Positions 33,091 to 44,034 of a DNA stretch of 64,000 bases are shown piece after piece. The stretch spans positions 6,138,001 to 6,202,000 of the forward strand of contig OW051472.1 in NCBI GenBank assembly GCA_932521025.1, given 5' to 3'. The stretch's first letter is position 1. Every line of letters begins with the position of its first letter. The position numbers and the translations under genes were made by a program. The stretch comes from Oscheius onirici (lineage: Eukaryota; Nematoda; Chromadorea; Rhabditida; Rhabditidae). A model generated the notes under the pieces. That model was not told where the DNA came from. It worked only from the letters and a program-made list of their open reading frames with translations, and ran no database searches.

Positions 33091-36000
33091 TCAAATTCTG
33101 AGAGACAACGATGTGACCATGTCAACGTTCTTTTTCGAGATGGCGCTAGTCTTTATAGCGTCCATCCATCTTCGAAAACTGTACTCATTCTCCGTGCGGA
33201 AAAAGTACTTGTAGCTGGCGTAGAACAGCTTGAAACAGTTTTCGTGATTCACGCCGTCTTGGAGAGTCGGAATTCCTAGACCGTAGTCAACTAGACTGAG
33301 ATTTGCCAACGGGGAAGCATCCTAAACATGTTTTACTCTCTTCCTGAAAAGTATTTTACCTCGTGAGATTTGTAGAAGAACAAGCTGTGACCAGCCAGAA
33401 CAACCCAGAGACGCTGCCATCCCGAAGAATTTCTCAGTTTCCGAAGAAGATACCCGCTGTGACCGTTTGAGACAACCTGAACTTTGATTATGCTGATGGG
33501 ACTGTGAACAAGCCTTATGGAGGTCTTTGACCCCGATGGAGCAGCGTCGGTGCCAGCAAACTTGAAGGGGACTGGGCTTGGAGCGAAGGGAGTCTTGGTC
33601 CTTGGTTGCTAAATAGGAATTGTCACTCGGTTCTTACAGGGGAAGGGATCAGTAAACCTGTGGCCCATCTTCTTCAGCCCCCTCCCCCAGGGCTTTTTCA
33701 GATTTAAACGGATTTTCCCACTTTGTGATGTTCAGTAAAGGCCTAATATTAGACGAGCTCAACAACTTTGCAAAACTGGAAACGATTTCATCACTGCAGC
33801 GAAAGAATTACAGGTTATTCTTTTGTTTCCAGTTTCGGGTATGCTTTCTATTTTGAACTTACCAAGCTGTAGAATCTCGTTCTCATCCCTCTTATCCAGT
33901 TGGAGCGGCGGCAGTTCGAGTCTTGTCTTGGCTGCTTGCTTTACAGCTGTACTGATGTCCTCCATCCACTCTTCCTTATTCGGCGAAGCCATAACAATCG
34001 ACTTGTCGCCACTGTGAAGAGTGATGACATTCTCCTTCCCAGTGACTCCATAAGTGTCGCCATCATCTATCAACAGGCCTTTGAGTTTGACTTCGGCATG
34101 TATCGAAAAGGGAGTTTCTCCGGGAGTACGATGGGCGAAAAGGATACGATCGCTGGTCAGAAGGAGAAGACGAGGATTGGTTCCGGTCTGAGACCAGCGT
34201 TCAATCCATCCAAGTCTTATTAGGCGCTGAAATGTTCTTATACGAGATCTTGAGCTCTTACCCGATGGGGATGAGACAGTAATCCCGGTCGTCCCACATC
34301 CTTCTCGACCTGTAACATGGCCACAAACTCTGCTAGCGTCTGTCTCTGCATCCTCGTCTTCTCAGCATACTGTGAAATCTTGTCTAAGGTGACTCTGGCT
34401 GACAAAAGCTCCTTTTCTTCCTTTCCTTCCTGCAACTGTGACTCGACAATCCTGGCCAAAATCGGCTGCCATGTTACAATCCGATGGGTTACACGAAGCA
34501 GGAGCCAGTTGATGGGAAGGTAGCACTCTTCCGACGATTCGAGCTGAAGAAGTTGCGCTCGAAAGGCAACATTTTGACGGGTCAGCTCGTCCAGAGCGGA
34601 GAGAAAAATGGGAAATTGCTGGAGTAGGGAGATGTAGATGGGAATTGTGTTGTGTGCGTTACGAAGCAGACTGGAAGGGACATCTTCCCAGCGAAAACTG
34701 ATTTTTTTTTCGATTTCCAGATTAAACAGGGGCTACCTTTGAATCAAGTCTCCCAGCTCCTCTAGAAGAGTCTTCTGAGCTTGCCGGAGTTCTTCGAGAG
34801 CGTGGAAAAGTTCCGCCAAAACTCTGCATTTTTCCAGTTGAGGCTGAGCTTTTTGGTGTAGTTTCTAAAAAAAAATTCGAGAAGAAGGAGGATGTATGAA
34901 CGTTTGCCTCATTTCCAAAGTATACCTACTTAGAGATAAAATTTGTTACGCTCCAGAAGCGTAAGATCTTTTTTCACAAGGTTTGCAACGCCCTTATCAG
35001 GCCTAAAGTTAGAAGTTATTCGTTTTCACCTGTCACTTCGTTCTTACCCGAACCCTCAATCTTTGTGTCCCTTTCATTGTCACTCCGTTCCAGTCACCCA
35101 GACTCTAAAGAAATTACCAAGTGGCAAGAAGTAAAGTTCGTTGACTTGCTTTTCCTGTCGCGACTTGTTAAAAACCTATTGTGCGCACAAAGTTTTCCTC
35201 CTTATCCTCAATAAAACACAGACTTGGGAGCAATTTAATATTTTCTTTATCAAAGAATTTAGAAAAAAAAAGCGAAAGCCGGGTAATTGTACAGTGGGTG
35301 GTAACTCGTTCAATCTGCGTCTCTCTCCCAGAGCCACCAAGACCCTCCCGTATTCTCTCTATGATCATTTTTAGTAATCGTTCTTATCGAATTAACCTTC
35401 GATATACGTCACTATTGCGTCGTACAAGGTTAGCCGATTTTTGAGATTCGGGTTGGTTGTTGGCTTGCCATAACCACCTCATGGGTCGAACCGGCGTTGC
35501 ACTATAGCCTGGTTCGGTTCTAAGAGGGGAATAAACAATGTAGTGGAATAGAAATCTTCCAAAAGCTTGTAGAAATTCAAGACACTACGAACAAACACTC
35601 TTCCGCATTTTACTCGAGAGACTGGATATGTGTATTGTTTGGCAAGCCGCCAAATGCTACATTAATTACTCCTTTGTGATAAAAAGAAATTAGTTTGTCG
35701 CTTATATCATATATATTTCTTTCCGATTGGCCTGTCCACATGTCTACCTTTCGTGACCTGCCAACTTCGACACGATTTGCTGCAATGGAACCCATCCTTC
35801 TTTTAAAAGATCTCCCGGTCCATATGGGCTTGTCAATAGTCAAGAAGGTAATCCGGTTTCTAGTATTTATTCACATTTTTTAGCTGAACACCAATTCCTT
35901 TGTCAAATCGATGAGAGCCTGTAAATGGACAAAGACGGTGATCGAGCAGAATCGTCATACTTTTGTCAAAGATACCAACAGATATATCAATCTGGGACGA

Positions 36001-37550
36001 GTTAGCCTGACCCAAAAACAGATCGAAGCATTTCGCTATTTCAGACTGGCCGAAGTTCTAGCCGAACATATGAGCGTCAGTTCAACCCTTTTATAAACCT
36101 CTTTTCCAGCCCGTGACACTACTGAACCTACTTTCACCGTATAAGACAGCCAATATCCTCGTGAACAAAATCGTCGTCTATAACGCGGTACCCGAGATAT
36201 TCGAATACTTCAAACCGAAAAGATGCTACTTTACGCAACTCACATGTACCGTCATCTATGATTGCATTTCTCCCCGCCCGGACCTGGTTGGTCTATTTTT
36301 AAGCGTTACAATGTACAGTCAATTCTAGGAGGAAATCCTTTTTCGTTTAAGTTGAATGGAGGAGGAAATTGACACAATTTGCGAGTCTTTCATTGGAAAA
36401 AGTAAAAAACTGAGTGGGGCCAATTACGCACCGCTCACTTTTCTCCAAGTGGAAAAGTTTATGAAGGTGAGGTCAGAAACAAGCTGAGAGAGAAAAGTTT
36501 TCAGGCCATCGCCGATCGTGGACATGACCAAGAGCTCATGTTATGGCTTCTTCGCGGAATTGAAAGTCTCGCAATGCAGCCCGCTGATATAAAATTCCAT
36601 TATCGAAGTGTCGAACTTGTTAGAGGAGCGACTGTTTCCCGCCTGTACTTTTACATTTACGAAGGTTCAGAAGGAAGAGTTGTAGCGGCAGGAGCAATTG
36701 ATACAGAAGGCAGTGGGTCCACATTTCACTGCGTTCGTGTCGGTTCAATGGACGAAGTCGTATCAAAGTTTTTTCCTATTCTCGGAATTAATGACAAAGT
36801 TGTATTGAAGACCGTTGTCGATCTAGCTCACGTAGTCTTCTCATAAGCTGTTCCTTTCTTTCTCATTCCGAATAAATGTTAGGTGTCTGTAACCAAGAGC
36901 ACCCCCGGCTCATTAGAACAGTACGAGAAAACATTAACAGACTGCTACTACTGCTTCAACAAAACATGACATAGCTACCTTTTCGTCCTGTAAAAGGAGA
37001 AAGCAGCAGTTCAGTGCAGTTTGAGCCCCGTCACTCACTATTCGACAGCTGATTCTTTCCAATGGGGAGAATGAAATGACTGGGTGAAAAAGTAAAAAAC
37101 CAGTTGCATCAAACTGTTAGTGTTTTTTTGAGATATGGTGGATATGGTATATGGTGGAATTTGGAAAACCGGCAACTTCTTTGTCAAAAAAACCTGAACC
37201 AACCTGTGAGACTAGACAAATGTCCCTGAAGGTTGTCTTCTCTTGGTCTTCCAAGTCTTTGATGATTTGTGGCAAATGGTTCTGCCATTTGCCGAAAGCG
37301 CGTCGGCCGACAAGAGAATCTTCTCTGAAAAAATAGCTTCGTATCGAATTGTTACCAACTACCGTTCCAGATAACTCTCCGACTGTTCTGAACTCGTCTC
37401 CGGGTCCAAATCGTCTAAACACTGAGAAATCACAACGGCTCGTTCAGATTGAGACTGGTAAAGAGAGAAACCACCACTGTCACTCGACTCTGCTCTGGTC
37501 ATACGGTCAGAGGTGACGCTGACTGAAAGAGCGGTTCTGAAGAGAACCAT
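33091..37550 (-). CDS. FARP-type DH-PH-PH Rho guanine nucleotide exchange factor
   Basis: Carries the C-terminal half of FARP1/2. Exons: 37550-37363, 37324-37204, 34864-34737, 34697-34262, 34226-33863, possibly ~33704-33656 to 33630s, 33608-33360 and 33321-33091. The DH domain starts at IIKDLEDQEKTTFRDICLV and contains CYLPINWLLLRVTHRIVTW. PH1 is LGWIERWSQTGTNPRLLLLT to NKEEWMEDISTAVKQAAK. PH2 is GHSGYLLRKLRNSSGWQRLW, SLFFYKSHED and YFFRTENEYSFRRWMDAI; these match human FARP1 segment by segment. The phase at exons 5-6 does not resolve by eye, and a small exon reading WENPFKSEKALGEGAEEDGP probably lies between. The start at 37550 is provisional. The long intron 37203-34865 contains an F-box-like gene on the other strand. 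The FERM half of FARP is the next gene upstream. Confidence 0.82.
34930..35240. repeat. Dispersed repeat, reverse orientation
   Basis: AAGGTTTGCAACGCCCTTAT (34979) and AAACACAGACTTGGGAGCAA + TTTAA (35215) are reversed counterparts of the ends of the element at 31878-32262. It lies inside the DH-PH intron. Confidence 0.6.
35785..36846 (+). CDS. F-box-like gene nested in a DH-PH intron, with an internal TGA
   Basis: Paralogue of the truncated gene at 6495. Exons: 35785-35847 (MEPILLLKDLPVHMGLSIVK), 35884-~36075 (LNTNSFVKSMRACKWTK..., the F-box-like part), 36110-~36290 (VTLLNLLS...EYFKPKRCYF), 36329-~36459 and ~36505-36846, ending VLKTVVDLAHVVFS and TAA. In exon 4 the homologue reads DEIYFPIKRSEYVAEKIDI while here the frame is EEILFRLS, TGA (36353), MEEEIDTI. 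This gene therefore has a premature stop unless an alternative acceptor is used. The ATG straight after the TGA could restart translation of the last 130 codons. An upstream in-frame ATG at 35740 is also possible. It lies antisense within the 2.3 kb intron of the Rho-GEF gene. Confidence 0.6.
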
Positions 37551-38617
37551 GTTTCGGAAAAGACAAAAATATACTTGAGAGTTTGAGCAGGTTCGCTGAT
37601 TGTAAGATTTTCGGCAGAGAACGTCGAGTTGACTCCGTAGATGACGTTTTTTTTCCTGGGTTGGAACTCTGAAGCAAAGATGTGGTGTCAGACCAAAGCG
37701 TTGGCTGTACTAGTGCTTTCTTTTATTGTCAAAATTAAACCACCGAAAACACTAGTTTTTCTTATAATCAGTTGCCTGTGTCCCGCTCTTTCGAGTGGAT
37801 TCCAAAAATTGATTATACTCATAAGCGCCCACATGCACGGAAATCTTTAGTAAAAGGCGAAAGATTTTCTCGATTGAATGCAAGAGGACCAGAGGTGGCC
37901 ATAAGGCGATAGTTGATCAGGTCATGCGGAGCGGATTCAAAAACAGTACGGGTGTGAGACAAGAGACCGGGTTGAACTACATATTACCGTTCCCATTGGC
38001 TTTTTTTTACAAGAGCGTTAGAGCGAAATAAGTCATTGCGCAATTTCAACACATGAGCCAAATACACCAAGAAATCGGAAAAGAACTTACCTGCGTATGA
38101 ATTTATTTTCCTGCCTGGAAGTTTATATCACCAAATATTGAATAATTTATTACAATCCGCATAATAGTAAGGACACAATAAATGGCAATGTGGGGGAGAT
38201 CAAAAATATTCTAGAAATCCTTTTTAATAGGACCTACTGGAAGAGGAAACTACCGTGTCTTGTGGTCACCTTACGTATCGCTTTTTCCCTCGAAAACAAA
38301 AGGGTGTGAACGATTTATTCGCAAATCCTAGAATAGTACCAAATTGAACGGAAGGAAGGCACGAATTGAGCAGCATGCTTGAGAGGAAAAAAATAAATAG
38401 GAGCAAGGCGAAAACAAAGCATATAGTCTGTTTTTCAAGATCAGTCCTTTAAAACGACTGCAAAATCCTGACGAAACAGACTATAGCGAAGAAAAAGAAG
38501 CGATACAGCCACTCTCGCCTCTTCTTCCCTCTCCTTCATTTTCGATTATTAGTTGTGGAAAAAGGTTATAGAGAGAGGGAAGTTAGAGGTCTACGACACG
38601 AAAAAAAGCTCAAGCTC
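37551..38617. repeat. Gap between the FARP halves, with a dispersed repeat
   Basis: 37769-37970 (TCCCGCTCTTTCGAGTGGAT...GGGTGTGAGACAA) recurs reversed at 41999-42185, in an intron of the FERM gene. The rest is AT-rich with no exon that I can support between TGGACCGATTTTTAA (the FERM gene stop at 38618) and the first DH-PH exon. Confidence 0.55.
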
Positions 38618-41600
38618 TTAAAAATCGGTCCACCGTAAGCCCGTCTCTGTGATACGCGTCGTGTCCTGGTCCGGCTGCGATGACTTTTCAGAATCTTTTG
38701 GAGAATCGTCGATGAAGGGAGGCGATTCCGAGACGAGAGTCAACTCGGCACTGGCTTTGATCTCAACTACCCGTTGAGCAACGTCCCGTGGCTTGGGAGG
38801 AGGCGGAGGAGGGATCCGGAGAGGTCGAGATTCGGAAACGGCTGGAGGCGGAGGAGGCAGAGGGTCACTGTCCTCTTCGTCGTCGTTCTTCTCCAGTCTA
38901 AAATTTTCTTTTTTCTTAGTTCCACGATATTTTCGCCTATAGAACTGGGAAAAGACTCAAAATAAGATCTATACCCACCTGTCCATTCCATCGTGAAGAC
39001 TCCTGCTCTCAGAAACCGTATCGTACGCCACATCGTCAGGCAGAAACGAGATGAATGGAGTGCTTCCTCCCTTCGTCGATGAGCATGGAGAAGGTGGCAA
39101 GTCGAATCGAACGGGCTGAGTCATTCGTCTCGGATCTCCACGTTTTCCTCTCAGAGCTGACCTCTCATGACTCATCGACCTTCTCCTGAGGATGTATTCC
39201 AGGACGTCCCCGTCCGGAGTCATCGGTTCCACCGTATGATCTTGACTGGAAAAGTTGCCGGGCGATGGCAATCGTTTCCTCGGGACCAAGTCCAGAGACT
39301 TTCGTCTCTGGAAAGTTTCTGGACTCCCTGTTGTTTTTTTGAGAGAATCGGTGTCTCCCACATGCCGCAGAGTTAGAGTATACGGAATTTCCGAGTTCAA
39401 AAAGTGGCACTTTTGAATTTCTGGATGGTCTTCGGACTGGACAGAGATCAGAGCAGGACGCTGAGGCGGCGGCTTTTCGACCTCCTCACTCTTACTCCGC
39501 TCGACGTCTCTCTTCTGAGTGAAACTGTCCTCCATATGGACGATTGGAGCCTGATGAGCTGGAACCTTCGGCTTCGGAGGAACTGCCGGCTTTGGACCTC
39601 TCGACTGTCTTTCCTTGATGCCTTCCGGCGTCACAATCACCTCTTTGGTCAAGACTTTTCCAGGAAGCGGACCTACTGCTCCATAGGTCACAGGATCTTT
39701 CTTTTCTTCTTTCTCCTGACTGGGAGTGTCTCTCTTCTTTATCGGAACGGCATAGGCTTGATGGGAATCTTCAAAGGACCGACTGGGTGTCATTTTGGGC
39801 TCGGAGAAGAATGTCGACATGGAATAGTCGGGTGATCGGGAGACTCTTCTGAAAACATTTAGTTGTTTGAGATGACACTAAGATAGAAAGACGGAAAGTA
39901 CAGCAATCTTACCTGATTTCGGTCTCCTCTCTCGATGTGCTCGGCGGACTGAACAGCGTACTGTAGTGTCCCGAATCCGGACTGACTTTGACCGTCTCGT
40001 AGCCATTCTCATCGTCGACAGAAATGACACGCGGCTTCCGTAACAAAGTTCCAGAAGGTGTATAGATAACTTTTCTAGTCAAGTCAACATTGGGACCGTC
40101 AATTTCAATGGGAACCATGTTGGTCTGTTTAAAGGGAAACTCTTTGAGTTTTCGACGACTACCAGTCTCCGTCTCTTCATCGTCAGTACAGGGAGTGGAC
40201 TTTGAGACGACTCTCTTAACAATCACATTGCCTACACGTTTTGCAGTAAAGGTAGTGTTAAAGACTTGGGGTCGGGACTTTTGCTGCACCCCCACGTCAG
40301 ATCTGGCCGAACGCTCATTGTCCGACAGCCCATAACTGTCTTCGGAAATGGCGTCATAATCCCGCATGGCATTGAAATTGTCCCCACTCGTACTCTTCGG
40401 TGGTTCTAAGGGGATGTCACAGATTACTGGCAGCTCGTCGAGAACATTCGGCAGAGAAAGAGACATACTTTCTACCGGCTCTCCCACGTCTCGACGAGGT
40501 GATTTTCTCTGACTTGGTCGCGTCGTCTCGATGTCACTGATGCAGCGGTCACGCCGTTTTGCTCTAGCATCAAGCGCTTCTTGTGTTGATGGAGGAAGAT
40601 GCGGCATTGAGGCATGTGTACGACCGTTTTTTTGTCTGTCGCTGACCATGGTTCCGGAAGCATACGTTCGTTGACTTGTGGCGGATCGCAGGGGCCTGAA
40701 AGTTTGAAAATGTATTTTTCTGTATTCTTGGACAGACCTGGTGAATGGCTCACGTCTCTTGTGATGCTCTCTCACGTAGTCAATCAACTGCTTCTGCGTT
40801 CGACCGGTGAATCTGAGGTCATTTGTATCGATATATTGATATCTGGATTTAGGCATGGGAGCGGGCCGGGCCTGAAAATCTCGGCCCGCGGGCCGAGATT
40901 TGGAAAACTTTTCGAAAAAGGGGTGTTTTTTGACCAAAATGTGCATTTTTTCATTAGTGAAAAAGGTCAGCAAAATATAACAATATTACTATTCATCTGT
41001 CTAGTTCTAAAATACGCTAAAATGCACTGTAATATGACCATCTTCATTTTTGGTCTGATCCCGGTCCGATGGCCAAGTCTGGGGAGCGGGCCCTGGTGGG
41101 CCGGGCCCTGAAATCTCGGCCCGTTTCCATGCCTATCTGGATTCAAATATACACTCGGCTAAACTTCGGGACTTTGAGAAGAAACCTCAATTTATGGCTT
41201 ATATTTACAGTTTTCTACACTTTTGCTGAACATCAGAAGGTTGGAAAATGTAATGGTAAGCTAGAAACTTGAGGCTTTTCTCGAAGTCGCAAGGTTGGGT
41301 GGTCTAGAGTAGACGGGCCAAAAATTCAAGTACAAACCGTGATGTGTGACAGGAAAAAACCATATTTGCAATCTACCAACCTGAATGAGCTCCCTTTGCT
41401 GAAAAAATGATGATCTCTCCTCAGATTTTCGGCAGCAGTACATCGGAAAAACGCATGGTGTTCCACACACTTTTTCCAAAAGTTCTTGCATTCATTTCTT
41501 GTCTCAAACGTAAACTCTGCCGTCTCCTTCGCATACTGTAATTTTTTATTTCCTAGAAATTTATTACACAAGACTCACGTAACTGTCCGGATGAAGTTTA

Positions 41601-44034
41601 ATCAGTAACTTTTTCCGCTTAAAACTCAGTTTTCGGATTTTGCCCCACGAGAAGGTGTAGGCGCATTGGAGCTGTTGGTAAACCTACAGCGTTCAAAATT
41701 AATTAGAAAATTATAAAGTACCTTGATTCCTAGATGAAGACAGGTTATGTGACCAGGAACGTCGTTGAAATCTCTGGCTGGATGGAGCTTGACCCCGTAG
41801 AAGTCACATCTCCGCGCCACTTCCAAGAGTGCCAAGTCACTTTGGGCAGGTGTCATGCCTCTGAAACATTTGGTTCAATTTTGTCAAACTCAGCATATTT
41901 TCTTTACGAGATTAGCAAAGTTCAGCATGTCATTTCATCCCCGCTATTTGGTATTCGTTTCTAATCAATTTTAAAGTTGATCTAATTGGTATCGTTTGTC
42001 TCACACCCGTATTGTCTTTGACTCCGGTCCGCATGACCTAATAACCCATCGCTTTACGCTCACCTCTGGTCTTCTTGCATTCAATCGAGAAAATCTTTCG
42101 CCTTTTACTAAAGATTTCCGTGCATGTAGACGCTTATGAGTATGTATAATGAATTTTTGGAATCCCCTCGAAAGAGTGGGACACAATCAATTTGTTCACA
42201 AAGAACTCACTCGAGATTTTTGTGGTTGTTCATGACCTGCTGTTGGAATGCCATCGTCTGGTTGGGAATGAATCTCGTATGGGAGAGGTACGAGGCATCG
42301 GGATAGTCATCTGGAGAAAAATCGCCGCAATCACTCTGAAACTCCTTTTTTTTTTTTTTACTAATTTTGCTGTACAAAAGAAGCAAAAAAACAAGCTTTT
42401 ACCTGCACCAGATAGGCGGCCAAAAGTGCTGCCGTAGGTTCGGCGCAGTGAAGTTCCCCAAAGGCCAGATCTCTTCGAATTTGCAATGTGAACAAGTATC
42501 TGGAAACTCTCATAAAACTCCTTCTGTCCCTGGGTGTCATGTTTATGACATTACGACTGGCGTGAATGAGTGTGGCGCCAGGCTATTCATCTACGCAGAA
42601 CACCCCAAAAACTCCTTTCGGCTAGTAATGCCAATCGATCAGAAGACAAAACGTCTGTACCTGGTATATTCTTCTTCTAGATCCACTGGATTGGGAGTGT
42701 AAAATTTGACGATAAAGTAGAATTTGCAGTCACCGCCAGCTGCGGCTACTTGACGAAGGACTGGCTTCTCTTTTTCTAGCCAGCACTGAATTTTTATACA
42801 AAATAAGTGAGAACATATGTTACTGACCCGGCTCTTGGTCTCGTCAAAATACTCGAGTCCAAAATAGTCCGACTCCAACAGATTGAGATGTCTCGAGACC
42901 TCATCCAGCAGTTGCTGTCCCAGTGCTTTGTGCTAAATGTAGTCTTTTTAAAAAGAAACCTTGAAAAACTCACTCCCAGATGAAAAACAGCAACAGAATC
43001 ATCCAGAAGGCGCACTTTGATACACATCAGCTTGCCTTTTTTCGGATCGAGACCCGGCGGAGGAGGCGCACCCACCCCTCTCGGGATGGACATTCCAGCT
43101 CTAAATTGAGTCAAAATGGAATGTTTAATAGTAAAAAACGGATGATCAGCTGAGTCAGTTGGCCGCGAGAAAGGGGGAGGGGAGGGACGGGGATAAATTG
43201 CCGTTGTTGCCGGTCCCCGGAAACGGATACTTACTCACACGAGAAAGATTGAAGAAGATTTACAAAGATAGAACATGATTGAGATTTAGAATAAAAAAAA
43301 ACAGGAGGAAGGAGGGTGAGGCAACGAGAATGTAAGGCGGCCCGGACGTAGTTGATGGAGTGGAAAATTTGAAAATCTCGTAAACGCTGCAACCTCTAAA
43401 CTTTCAAAGAAGAATGCGAGCTACCAGAAAATGTAAAATATTACCTTTTGTCACGTCTTAGGGATATCGTTAAAGAGTTTCAAGAGAGGAATAAAAACTA
43501 TCGACAGAGTAAGATTGAAATAGAGAACAGGAAGAAACTTAGAACTTGTTTCCAGGAAAAAAAGACTTGGCAATTTTCTTAAACAAACAAGCTTGACAAG
43601 CAAAAAACTGTCACTCTAATGTTAAAAAACTCAAAGACAAGAAGTAGTCACTCAAAAATGTTCGAGGTGCTCTCTTTCTCTCGCGATGAATCTCCCGAGA
43701 GAAAACTGGGAACAACGTGTTGCTTGGAGGCCCTACGGCCAATAAACATACGGCCACTATTCTCGACGAATACACGAGCCAAGACAATGTTTTGATAGTG
43801 CGGGGTCGGGTATTTGTCAATCGTCCGTTATCAGCCGGAGGGAGGATATATAAAATCGATTCGGGAGACGAGGGATCTCCTGTTGCAAAACGACAATTGT
43901 CATGGGGAGGTAGAGAGTCGCTAGGACCGAGAGAGACGGATCATCAATCGGGAGAGGGTGTGTGTTTTGTACTAATTTGAGTGTTGGAAGAAAGAAGGAA
44001 CTCACCTGGGCTGTGCGTGATCTAGACGGGCCAT
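38618..44034 (-). CDS. frm-3: FERM and FERM-adjacent domain protein, FARP-type (FRM-3-like)
   Basis: Membrane-cytoskeleton linker corresponding to the N-terminal half of FARP1/2. Thirteen exons join in frame: 44034-44006, 43100-42974, 42932-42828, 42785-42661, 42499-42403, 42335-42211, 41860-41722, 41683-41579, 41535-41381, 40812-40738, 40695-39913, 39848-38979 and 38897-38618. The FERM lobes are GKLMCIKVRLLDDSVAVFHL, HLNLLESDYFGLEYFD, RYLFTLQIRRDLAFGELHC, QSDLALLEVARRCDFYGVKL and the FERM-C SWGKIRKLSFKRKKLLIKLH with WKKCVEHHAFFR. The FERM-adjacent box is FTGRTQKQLIDYVREHHKRR. The tail is Ser/Pro-rich, with RRKSLDLVPRK and PLPPPPPAVSE before WTDF and TAA. From memory, C. elegans frm-3 is the FARP homologue and acts in GABA(A) receptor clustering. 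A first exon of only ten codons (MARLDHAQPR) is less certain. Confidence 0.88.
40855..41135. repeat. GGGCCGGGCC-type repeat pair in a FERM-gene intron
   Basis: GGCATGGGAGCGGGCCGGGC...TCTCGGCCCG (40853) and GGGAGCGGGCCCTGGTGGGC...TCTCGGCCCGTTTCCATGCC (41080) mirror each other. The same kind of sequence is at 23970-24055. Confidence 0.75.

Noticed and set aside
39404-39835. 143-codon + strand frame opposite the FERM gene's Ser/Pro-rich exon
   Set aside because: It lies entirely on the complement of a well-supported exon, has no motif and no partner exons. It is a shadow of codon bias.
43717-43980. 87-codon + strand frame inside intron 1 of the FERM gene
   Set aside because: No family feature or flanking exons. 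The position and composition are compatible with chance in a GC-richer intron.
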